Source: Elgaria multicarinata webbii (Eukaryota; Chordata; Lepidosauria; Squamata; Anguidae). Taken from it: 64,000 nt of DNA. Shown here piece after piece: positions 40,801 through 53,422 of the stretch; the first letter of the stretch is position 1, and every line of letters begins with the position of its first letter. A program made the position numbers and the translations under genes. The notes beneath the pieces were generated by a model. That model was given only the letters and a program-made list of their open reading frames with translations. It did not search any database and was not told where the DNA came from. Where the stretch lies: contig NC_086182.1 of assembly GCF_023053635.1 (NCBI RefSeq), forward strand, positions 1,563,001 through 1,627,000. The letters are read 5' to 3'.

Positions 40801-43800
40801 TATGCACTTAGAACTAACTCACGCTGAAATCGCTGAGACATTCCGCACAATCCTGATGATTTTTACTTTTAATTAAGCCCTAGGATTTCATCAGGACTTA
40901 TGGCCAGGGCTGGGCTGTGCAGTTAGTTTCTTTCTAATGCTCATCACCTTCTTAATCTTCAAAGCATAGCAAATGCTAGCTAGGTATTCTCTTTCGTTTT
41001 TACTGCATTTTCAGGCTGAGAGATAAAGAAGTGATGTGCTCCAAGTTCCTAAAACCACACCCTGAACAAAAGTCAGAGCTCCTCCCCATGTCAGACTGAA
41101 CAGTAAACTTGACACACACACACACCCACACCACTGCATGGGCTGCACTGTTTAAAAACCACCCAGTTGCCACCAAAATTCAGGGGCAAACCCTTCTGTA
41201 GCGCAAGCTAAACTTAACCCTTTTAGCGCTCCATAGCTTCTACAGAGTGCTATTTTGTTTCTAACAAAATACATATTAATTCAGGGGGGCAATAGGGTTC
41301 CTTCTTCGCTTTAAACTAAAGCAAAAAGGGCGAAGTAATTTTGTGGTCCAGAAAAGTGTAAAAGCGGTGTACATCTACTTAAAAAGCATGACTGAAGACC
41401 CATCTTTTGGTGAGAAATTAGAATATTCAGAAATGCACCCTAACATACAAAGGGATGGGAAAATGAGGGAAGGACTTAATTTTCCCTGGATTTCAGACAA
41501 AGCCCAGGACCGGAAACTTAAGCATGCCTCTCAACAATGGGAAAACACATGTGAACATCCCAAATGAGCTGACGCAGGACACACAGCGGGTGTTCAGACG
41601 ACTACAGGGGAAAAGGAACCCGTCACAGCTTCTCCTCCTCCTCCCCCGCGCCCATCATTTGCATAATTACCTGCACTGTAGTACAATTTGGTGTGTCATC
41701 TGAACCTGGTGCACAAGGTGGCTTGCAAGTCGTGGGTTGTAGGGTGGGTATGAAGCCACCCTGTCAAGCCACACACTAGGCCTGGACGAGACACCAACTT
41801 GCACTGCAGCGTGGGTAATTATGTAAACAATGGGCACACAGCACACATGAAGGCAGGGGGAGAAGCCACAATGGAACCTGGACACTGACCCCTTTGTTAT
41901 TCTGAGTTCAAATGGAAGGAGAGAAGTTGGCCCATGAACGACTACGGCAAGTTGACTAGGATGGTTCTATATTACATGGCTAATACAAAACGCTTGGAGA
42001 AGCCACAGCATTGAATGAGGGATGGTTCTGCAATGAAATATTAACTGAGAGCCAAACCTAATTTTTTCCACGAACAGCAGGCGGTAAGCTCATTTGTTTG
42101 TTGTAAATGGGGCAACAGCTCATAAACTAGCGTCACGCCAAGTAGCCACCTTCACCAGGGAGCCAGCTGTGCCCGCTGGCCACTTTACAGAACAAACAGT
42201 ATCTTTCTGAAGCTTGGTCCTAGCTCTGCTCTCGCATCACTTGGGATAAGGACTAGTTTGAAACGTATTCATACCCAATTGATCTTTGTTGAACTAAACA
42301 GCCGCAAGGACTTTCCTGCTGTCCCATTTCACAGCTGGGTATCCTTTTGCCTCCCCACTCCCAGCAGCCAAAGAAACCACAAACTTCTAAGCTAGCGCTA
42401 AAGCATTAAGCAGTGCCGAGAGTGAGAAGAATCTCATTTGTCAAAGCTGCTGGGAGTTACTGTAGCTCAAAGCAACCCAAGTATTCACGCGTGACTCCAC
42501 TCATTGGCAGTTTGCAGCCACCGAGTTTAACGGAGCAGAATGCAAATACTGAGCAGGTCCCCAGTTGGGGGCATCCTTGAGGCTCCGCAACCTTTTCAAA
42601 CCATCTTTTAGCTGCTTCCCTGTGGAGAATGAAGACGTCGTTATGGGATCAAGTTTTTTGTCAAGACCGGGAAAGAAGCAGGCTCCTGAGATTGGCTCAC
42701 AAAGACTAGAGAAAGCAACAACTGAAAATGTTTCTGTGTCTTCAGGCTGCTGAAGAAAACAGAGTCAAAACACACTGAGTGAATCACACAGACATCTTCT
42801 TTGATGTCAAGCAGCCCATTTAAAAATGTCATCCGCGCCCGTCTGGCCTAGTGGTTAGCCCTCCTTGATGGGCTTTCGGAAGCAGGCTAAAACTTGTTTG
42901 TTCCAGCAGGCCTTTGGAGAGTGATTTGGTCCTCCATCTATGTTAATGACTTATAAATTTGTTGTGTATTTTTAACCTTTTTTTTTTACATTTCTTTTCC
43001 TAGGTTTTAAAACGTATGTTTTAAACTTTGTAAGACCGCCCTGAGGCCCAGTATTGGGCAAAAGGCGGGATACAAATATAATATTAATATTAATATTAAT
43101 AATAATAATAGAGTGTTGGACTGGCACTTGGGTGATCCAGGTTCTCGTACCTTACTTGGCCATGAAGCTCATAGTCATTGACTCTCAGCCTCGCCTACCT
43201 CACAAGGTTGTTGTGAGGATAAAATGGAGAGAGAACAAACATGTGAACCACCTTGGGTTCCTTGCAACAGGTAAAAAGGCAGGATTCAAATGCAATAATA
43301 AATAAAATAAATCAGTGAGATACTTGGCAACACAGCTAACTTTATTTCCATAGCTAATGTGTTAGTAAGTACGCTTTCACATACTACCCTAATTCTTGAA
43401 GTTTCTTTGAATTTAGTTAGCGCTGCTTGTACTTAACGGTGTCGCACACACTTGAGGCAGCCGGAGTCCCACGTCCTGCCCTAAGACGGGGGCAACTGCA
43501 CCTCCCCATCACTGGAATCCACCGCAGAATCCAATTCATGCTAACACAGAATTGTAGGGGTGGTTTATGTCCAAAACCACCAGATCAAGCCTGGGTAAGG
43601 GGGCAGGAAGTTTCGCCCCTCCAAACTTCAGCCCATATCAACCAGGGAGTGACTTGGGGCCCCTGCCCCCACTTACAAATATGTGTCACAACTGGACACG
43701 AACGACCACAGACTTGCGACACTCCTCTTCCTTGCAATGGGTCTTGCACAGGACTGTGGATCCCGGGAGATCTGTGCCCCACAATGGGTCAGATCCGTCC

Positions 43801-46800
43801 GGCTTTCGCTTTGCCAGCTTTGCTGTCACCAGAGGAACGGATGACAACTGCTCACGCTGCAGCACCTGGAGCTGCACAAGCGCTGCCCTTTGCAAGCAGG
43901 TTGCAACTGCAGGGCGAGCGCAGCTGGGTTCAGGCGGGAAGAGCCAGGCCCACTGCGAGAGCTTCTCCCCTGATACTCATGGGTGTTGGTTTTTGTACAA
44001 AGGGACCCATGCGGAGAAACACACGAAGGCTCCTTTACCTGCCATGTAAGCTCTGGGGAGGGGAGAGGCGGTGGCTGCTACTCTAAGCGTGCCCCTGCTT
44101 CGCTGCTTTGCTCCAGCTCCTGCTAAGGCGAGGCAAGGGCAAGAAGCAGAGGAGACTTCTCTCAATCACCACCGCAGCACTGCAAGGAGGGAGAGGGAAG
44201 GGGAGAGGTGATGGAGGGGGAGAGGCGGCAGAGGCAGGAAGTGAGGAGATACTCACCAAAGAGGCATGAAGAGGTGCCAGGAGGAAGAGATTTCCTCACC
44301 AGCATGTTTTGTTTCAGAAAGGCAGCAAACTGAGCTGAAATGAATCAGAGAGAATTACAGTACCACAGCTCACGTTTGAAGGGGGCTCCCTCCTACCCAC
44401 CAGGATAAGAGAAGCGCTGTAGCTGGCTGGCAAGCAGACCCAAGAGGCGCTGCCCACCGGCCTGATGGCAGGGCACAGGGCTGCCTGCTGGGGCTCTGAG
44501 CCCGCCCCCACCTCTTTGCCCTGGCTAGAGACACCACGCCGCCATATGCAAGGGGCAGCGACTTCTGCTAGGGAAACCACACGCAGGCCTCTCAGCCCTT
44601 GCTTTCTGACAGGCACGGAAGGTTGTGACGACATCTTCGAGCCCTAAGCAGGGCTGCTTACAGAGGGCGGCTTAAATGCAAAATTCTTGGAACGAACACA
44701 CGTAACATCGGAGTCAGCGAAAAGCTAATACTGGCTGTAATTATTTGGGATCAACCCAGCACCGCTTCTTCTATCCACCCTAGAACTGGGGCATGTAGGA
44801 TAAAGCCTGCTGGCGTTGGCTAAAAACCACATCATGCAAACGGCTACCTTGGGAGTCTGACTCCTAACAAAAGCCCGACCCCGTGTACCCCCTCCCGGCA
44901 TTCTGTGCTGTGCTTACGTCACACTCCTGCTAGGAACTGCATTCTAGGAGCTTTCTAGAACAATGAAAGAAAGCAGCTGAATTTGGAGCTTAGCACACAA
45001 GCTGCTTTTTTAAAAAGGCGTACTGATGTCCTTGTATGCGAATTTCCTCCTAATGGCCAAGATGGCCTCCAGCACTCAATGAGTTCCCATCCTTAGGCCC
45101 CCAAAGTCAGGGTGGGCAGGACTAAAGTTAGCAGGCCAACACTTCAAAAAGTTTGTCCCCCATGATCTCACGCAACACAGCACGTGAACTGATGCCAAAT
45201 GGAGAATATGGTGGCGCTATGACAAAAATCAGTAGCTCAGCCAACCTGTACCGGCAGTGCCCAGCTCCAGTGCACAGTCTTACGCCAGCAAAGGACAGTT
45301 GCAGGTCAAGCTACCACCAAGGCAATGTGGAGCAGCCCAGCTGAGAATGTGGGAAGTTGCCTTATGCCAAGTCAGACCCCCGGTCCATCTAGCACAAGAT
45401 ATTTTGCCTGCTCCAAATGGCAGCAGCTCCCCAAAGTCCTCAGCCAGAGGACTTTCCCAGCCCTGCTACCCAAGTGGACATGCCGGGGCTTGAACACGGG
45501 ACCTCCTGTGTGTGGCTCTCTGCGCTGAGCTCTGGCCCTCCACCTTCTTGCTCAGTTTCGGCCATGGCCCCGAACGTGCTCTCCTGCGCTGGCCCTGGTG
45601 GGCTGCCTGCCCGCTCCCCTTCACAGCCTGCCCCTCCCTAGTAGGCACAGAGGCGATGGCGATGGCCGTGCTGCGGCAGGGTTCCTCCTGCAACCCATGT
45701 GCTGCCAAAGATGACTGTCACAGCAGTAGCAGCACATTACCTGGGCCAGAGAGGCAGGATTAGAAGCACAACAGAAAGGGTCCCTACTCCCAAGATGCAG
45801 GAAGAGGAGAGGGCGTGTGGTGCAGCAGGGAGCCGGCAGGCTTGTTCCGCTGCAGTGGCTGCCACGACTAAAGAAAACAGGCTCTTCTCCCCCGCAAAAT
45901 CTGCTCTGTGCCTCTGAGGAGGCTCCAAAAGAGCCGCATTTCATGTTTGATGAAAATCACTGCCAACCATCAGCTGGTGAAAATTCATCAGACATGTTGT
46001 TCACATGCTGTATTCATTTCACGGACTAATCCATAAAGCACAGCATGTTCAAATAGGAGAAAAGGCACCTGCTGCATTTTTCTGTCCCAAGCGGCGGCCA
46101 GCCTTCTGCAATTCCAGGAAGCCTTTCAACATACAAGCCCACCTCACGTTTTCTGAGAAGCCACATCCCATCAACTGGAGGGGGCAGCTCACGTATCTGC
46201 ACATGTATCTATGTTCAAAGCCTATGAAAGACACAACCACCAGCGGAAGAAGCCAGGAGGAAAGCAACAGCTGCGAAGAAGCCGAGCTCCGCAGCCCGCG
46301 GGGGCCTTGATTTCAATGCCAGGGTGCTTGGGCCGCCTCCGCGCTCGGCTAGAAATGAAGACGGACAGGGATCTCCCTGGGGCGGAGGCGCCCCCTTCCG
46401 GCAGCGGCTGTGCTCAAAGAGAGCTTGGGGACGGCGGCATTCCCAACGGCAGCGGGCCTTGGGCGCCGGGAGCCTCGCCGACATCATCCAGACAGACAAA
46501 CCGGGCCGGTTACCTTGGGCCTGCTTGTGGGTCAGGGCCGCTTCGGGTCGCTGCACAGGCCTCTTCAGCAGCTGGGAAGCACCAACCTGACTGGACTTCT
46601 GAACAGAGGACACCGTGGCCATTTTAGCCTTGGGACTCGAGGTGGGGCTGCTGGAAACGCTGGAGAGATCCTGCCCAAGAGAACGAAAGCCCCCCTGCCA
46701 TGAAGTGTGCACCCCAGAGAAGATGCTTACTCACTCTTAAGGGTGCGGGTCGTGGACGTGGAAGCCAAAGAGATGGCAGACAATGCTCACGGGGCCCCTG

Positions 46801-49800
46801 TTCCACACCCGCCAAACCCTCTGCCAAAGGGGCCGATGGCAAAGCTGTGGCAAAGGCGTTCTCCCTACCACCCGATGGCCTGTCCAAAGGTTCTGTCATT
46901 TCAATGAGAAAGTAAAACATCAGCTATGCTGTTTTCTGTGATGCCCTGAAGTATGTGCAGGGAGCACTTCAATTTCCCAACCATTCACTGGACTCTATAC
47001 ATAGGGCTGACGGCATTCCACAAGTCAGTGCTCGCACCACACGAGTACCGTGTTGCATTAAGGGGAGAATTGAGCATCCTGAGCATATGTTCCTATAAAG
47101 CCCAGAAGTGAATGCTGAAAAAGAAGAGCCCTTCTATTTCATCCGGCAAGGGTCTCTCCTTCCCTTGCTCGGCTTCGTCCATTTTCTTCTGCTGCCCCTT
47201 ACGCCTGGAACGCTCTTCCAGAACATTTGAGAACTACAAGTTCAACCGCAGCTTTTAAAGCTCAGCTAAAAACTTTTCTTTTTCCTAAAGCTTTTAAAAC
47301 TTGATTTTGCTCTGACTTTTATACTGCCTGTTTGGTGCATTCTCTTCCCCTCCTTATTGTTCTACTAGGATTTTATTAGAGTGTAAGCCTATGCGGCAGG
47401 GTCTCGCTATTTACTGTTTTACTCTGCACAGCACCATGTACATTGATGGGGCTATATAAATAAATCATCATCATCATCATCATCATCCACATCCTGCTTC
47501 TGGCTTACAGTTGCAAGGGAGGGAGCCTTGACAATTGCGTGAGCAACACCTGATGAAAGCGAAGGCCAGCGTGTGAAGGTGCCGGCACCTCCCATCCACC
47601 CACCTTGTACCCTGTGCTTTGGGGTGGGGTGGGGGGGGACGGGACACATTTCCTATTATCCACACCCTTGCAAACACACTCTTCCCACCCAAGACTGTCC
47701 TCACCTCCGACCCGGACGGTGAAGCTGGGACCTTGGCTGCAGGGGATGCAGGCCGGCTGCTTCTTTCTGGCATGTCAAAAGACAGATCCTTCCTGGCCAA
47801 GTCCCGGGTCGTTGTTTTCTTCTTCTTCTCAGCATCTAGATCCCGAGGATCAGAGCCAGAGTGGCTGTCTGCTCGGGTGAGCACACCAGTCAGGAAGTCC
47901 GCTATCTCATCCTGCAGAGGCAACAATACAGAGTTAAACTTTTAACTAACTTCAACAACGCATCACCTGCTGTTGCCTAAAAGCAGCCAAGTTCAGACTA
48001 TTTTTCAACATTAAAAAAAAGCCAGCATTGCTGGTGCTTCTCCAAGTCTTCCCCCCTGACACTTAACATTCCCCTATTTTTTATGGCAAAGGAAAACAAG
48101 GTAAACTAAATGCTACAGAGTGCGATACCAGGAAGGAGTGTGTGCTGATCTCTGCAATTCAAACAGATGGATCAGAAACCTTCTGGCTCAACCCAAGGCA
48201 GGAGGGGAATCTAGAAATTTGCTTTCCTTTGCATGAGAGGACAGTTACTAAGATCCACAGCAGCAGAAAGGAGTTCTGTTAAAAACTGACCCAGAGAAGA
48301 CTATGCACAGTAACCACCAACCCGGCCGTTGCACCAAAGCGTATTAGAACGGCTAGATATTCAGCTCAATCACACAGTCCTCCCTCCGTGGACTGATCTA
48401 GCCCAAGGCATCATGGCTTTCTCCTAGGGAACAGCTGCGACTTCTCCCCCAGGTTGGAGAATGCAACTGTCACCTCAACTGCTTTTGTTTCTTAAGAGGG
48501 AGACTGTTCTTGGAGAGGCTCAGGTAATGTCCTCTCACAATGACAAGAGCTTGAGACCCTCAGCAGTCTGACCATCAAGGCACATCGGCTGACTGGGCAG
48601 GACTTCAGAGGCAGAACTGTGGCTACAAGTCTTGGAATGGATCCTGTTTTGTATTTCCCACTATTTTTACTGTTACCCGGGGACCTGGAAGAAGTGAGGA
48701 TTCAGCAGAACACTTAAAGGTCAACGGTGCAGCTGGACACTAATTGTATAATTGAATTATTGCCTGGGACTGTATTTGCGTTAATTGGTCAATTAGTGAT
48801 TGCATCAGATGTACAGGATTTATTATAAAAGTAGCTGTGCTTTGTAAGGTACCTTCCCTTCTCTCATGTAACCCCAACTCGATGTATGCTGTGTAATTTG
48901 AACGTCTGTGAGTATATTTGTATATGTATGCCATTGCTAAATTATTTATCTCTGTCAGTAAAGGATTACTTTTAACCATACCAAGAAATCCTTTGTCTCA
49001 TTGTGTTTAGCTGTTATAGCTGAGCCGCTGCTACTACTGCTACAAATATTAGTTCAAGCCTGTGCGGCCCAGACAAGTTAATGAGTTTCAGAACTAACAC
49101 TCTGAACATCCTGAACTAATAATTTCCAACAACAAGTGCATCAGGACAAACTAGGCACGGCACAATGATCGCTTCACCAACATTTACAGAGCAGAACGAG
49201 AACGAGCTCCAATCATTTGGGGGGGGGGGAGGATGTATTTGCGTATGGGGGAAGGGGAGAAGTATTTACCTGTATGCACCTGTCCACCATACTCTGGGTC
49301 AGGCCATCCGACTTCTTTTTGGCTTTGCTTATCCTATGAAAAAGGGACAAGGCTGTCAAGACACACTCGTTCTTTTGCCTCCTTCTCCTCACCCCCGTCC
49401 CTTCCTGCCTTATGGGACAATTCTCCCTCTGAAAGCGGATAGTAACAGATGAACCCCTGAAGGCTAACCTGATATTATGTATATTTTTCTCAAATTTGGA
49501 TGAATGAATCTGCTTTGGGTGTGCATGAAATCAAGACATCTCATTAACTGACTAGAAAAGCCACTAATTTTTCACAGGAATCAAACACCAAGAACAGTGG
49601 TGACTGACAGGAGACTAGCTTTGCATGACACCGTCTCGTCCAAACTTCAAATTCCATCGTTCAAACCAACTTCTGCGTTATGCGTGCCCAGTTTTGTGTG
49701 TCCTATCTAATTTATTCTCCAGAACTGTTACGGCAACCAACAATGGGTTGATGTTTTGCACATAGGTTTGGGGTTCAAACTCTGGCATCTCCACATAAAG

Positions 49801-52800
49801 CGTGTCAGATAGAGAACATCGAGAATGGAGAGAACTGGTCTAGAGAGACCCAGGCAGCTTCCTGCGTGTGTTCGTGTGTTTCAAAGCTTAAACTGAGCTT
49901 CCTGGAAATTGATGATCTAGAGGACCAACACACAGTATTGCACCGATGTGTATGTGCACATTCATTTCAAAATGAAGCCCCTTGACCCTCGCAATCGCTC
50001 CGTCATGAGCAATATTATACCTGAGGTTATCGTCGGCTCCTCCAACCACCACTAGGCTGTTTTCAGCTCGAAGCTTCTCTCGAAAATCTTCCATTGCTTC
50101 GCTGTTGCACTGCAGAGAGTTCTGACCAATCACAAAGAGAACTGGAGTCTTCATGTCCAAAAGTGGGTCATCAATATCCTGCCCACCAAAACAACACATC
50201 AGGCTGTGACCATTCTTTTAGGAGTTTTAGAACAAAGGAGGGTGCACTTCCTGTGCTGTGGAGGTAGGGAAGGTAAGAGCCATCTTCACACTTGCATATA
50301 TTTTAAAGGCAACGATTGGTAATTTTATTATATGCAGATGATAAACACACAAAATAGTGCGACCCACGGAAGAATGTGACCAACAGAATGCCATTCTCCA
50401 CCCACCGCTGAAAAACCAGATGATTAGATCACCATCTCTCATTTGGTTTGGTTTACTCTCATTTCATTCTTACCCCTCTGGGCCCGTCCACTGTCAAGAG
50501 AGGAAATCCAAGACACACAACTGCAGTGACACCTTCCATCACCGAAACCTAGACAAAGTAACAAAAGGGTCTTATTTCTACAACCACTGCAAGGCTGCAT
50601 AGCTCTAGGGCAGTGTATCAGATCCATGCCCAAGAGTAAAGTAGTCTTTTGCGGACAATCAATTACAGGTTATATTTGCTATTCAAGTATACCAGAAAGC
50701 AAACACAGACTCTTCCACTTTGATGCAAGTGTCCACTGGTACCAAGATACAGAACAGGTACCGTGAGTGATGCACTGAGGAATGCCTTTAAGTATCAGGA
50801 TTTCCTGCTCCAGTAACTGGGTCACAAATGATGGTCATGAAAACAGGCACTTGAACTTCACGGCTGTCCTCCATGAGGCACAGGCATAATATTTTTTCCG
50901 GTTGTACCGTATTTATTGCTCTCTCAATGTCCCATCAACATCTGAACAATTGGAATTGTCCTCTATTCAATCAATTCCCATGGGGATATGTTTTGTTGCT
51001 CTAGCCCACCCTGGTTTCTCTCCCAAAAATCATATTATTGTGGAAACCATAGATTATGGTTTCTACAAGTGTGTTTTTTGCTACTCTAGCCCACTGTACT
51101 CCATAGTTTCTCTCTCAAGATATTTTGGGAGAGAAACCATGGAAAACTGCTGGCAGCTGTGGCAAAAGTCACTCTAGCCCTCCACACTCTGTGGTTTTCC
51201 CCCTCAATAATGCTATTTTTGAGAGATAAACCCGAGTGGGGCAGGCTAGAGCAGCCACCTTGCCTCTCCTAACAGAGAGAGGAAAGCATTCCCTATCCAG
51301 GGAAGGGAGATTAAAGACCCTGATGAAGAACTGCACCAGAGGGAGGTAAGGGGAAATCTGTGGGGAGTGTTCTGTGTGTGTACGGGTGTGAGGGGGGGGA
51401 CCGAGGGGGAGAGTGAGTCTTTGCCTGTGTGTAAGGGACAGGCAGTTGGGGAGGTAGAGAAGCCTCTGTGTGTGTGCACATGTGTCTAGTGTCATCCTTG
51501 CTGGCATGTGGCCACGCACCACATAAAATCCACAGGGGCAAAAATGTTGGCCACCCCTGGTGTAGCAGGATAGTTCCTATGTCCTACACAAGGGAAGGCT
51601 TTTGCCTTCTGTATTCTATACTGCACCTACGACATGGCTGTAGCTTATGAAAACAGTCACAGCAATATGAAGGTAAGGGCAAGACAGAGAATTACATACA
51701 TGACAGGCCACCAACGCTCCTGTGTTCCAGCCAATCAGGATTATTGGCTTGTGGGAGAAATGGCTGTGGATCTGGGAGAGAAAGAAGGGATTAGCAGCCA
51801 GCCTTTTCCAAGTCCAGGACGCGCATAAGCCACGTAAACCCAACCAAGATGAACGGATTTGGGCCTAAAGGCCAGAAGAACGTTCAACAGCCCTCAGACA
51901 GGCTATTCCAGCAAGTGCTCTTGTTCCTACCTCGAGGACTTTGCCTCTCACGGCACCAATCATGTGTTCCAGGCATTGCAACACTCCAACTCCACTGCCA
52001 TTGTTCATTACATGGGTAGCAACTGGAATCACCTGAGAGACAAATGGAAAAGACAAGCAGATTAAACAACAGTTATTCCACCATGGTCCAACTTATACTG
52101 ATAAGTTACATTTGAGAATTTCATCTGTGAGGACAAACACAAAAAGGGGGGACGGGACTCCACAGTCTATACAGTCTCACATCTATCATCTGATCCACTG
52201 CAGGCTTTTTTGTGGCTTCAGGTTTAGTTCCCTGCCACCTTCCCCAAACGCCTCCAGTCTTATTGCAAACCCTCCTCGTAGATGAAGATGCGACCCATCC
52301 ACCGGTCCAGAGCGCCCGAGGACTCGACCGCCATGTGCCCAAAGACCTTCTCTTGCAAATGGTTATTCTACACTTGATTTCAATCAAACCAAATCCAAGA
52401 AGAGAACACAATTCTACAGAGGGTTCTGATCCTGTGATTCTGCTTCGAGAAGAAGCAAAGCGTGCAAAGGGATTGAGGAGAAATGCTACCTGCACACCCC
52501 CTAAGAGAGGACAGGGCAGTAAAATGACACAAACCTTTCCCAAGCAAGAGAGCTGTGATTGCCAGAAGCGATGCCGGCGAGAAGTGGGGAACATTGAATT
52601 GGAGGGTCCAGAAGATGCCAGCAGGATGAGGGGAGAACCAGGCAACTTGCTCTTCAAAAATAAATTAAAAAATTAAAAGTATATGGACAATACGTTGTGT
52701 GTGAACCAGGGTGTTTTTTGTTTTAAAGCAAAGGCATAAACCATACATGCAGATAAAACCCAAACACTCTCCTTTTCCAAAAAACAACCACCACAAAACC

Positions 52801-53376
52801 CCTCACAATGAACTTACTGGTTTATTATGTGAAAGGACACCTACAGCTGGATCCCACGGCCTCTTCAGCAAGAGGGACAGGGCCTCAGCACCTGCTGCTC
52901 CTGTCTTTGCAGTAGAAGACAACAGCATCCGATCGATCAAGCTGGGAATCTGAAACCCAGTGACAAATACACGATGGAACACGTCCGTAACACGTACGTT
53001 TGCGTTGCACAGTGCTGCCTTTGCAGTCCATTTAATGACCCAACATCTCCCTCTGGTTGTATTCATTTGTCATTTATATGCTTCGCCAACTATAAATAAA
53101 TAAATAAATAAAGGCTGCCTTTGGGCTGGATTATTATCTGCTCATTCCCACTGATGCGCACTTGACAGAGGAAGGCATTTTCCACCTTGCATTTGGGAGA
53201 GGCGTCTGTGTCTGTTGAATCAGCCCTAACCTAAACCACAAGGCAGCATACAGGGCCTTGTATTTGCCCCCTTTTGATTTTTCCACATTTTATTGTGTTA
53301 CATCCTGGAGTTAAAATGGAATGAACTGGCATGTTTTCCATTTGACTTACACAACGTGCTCAGCACTTTGAAAGTG

Positions 53377-53422
<46 letters not shown>

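Noticed and set aside
43427-44086. 219-codon + strand frame
   Set aside because: Lies in a GC-rich KANSL3 intron, with no splice-supported neighbours and no recognisable motif.
46211-46627. GC-rich block with several frames near KANSL3 exon 13
   Set aside because: Considered as an internal CpG promoter, but CpG density is modest and no start exon stands out.
48670-49130. Third LTR family
   Set aside because: Promoter-like AT blocks only; no matched ends or target duplication.
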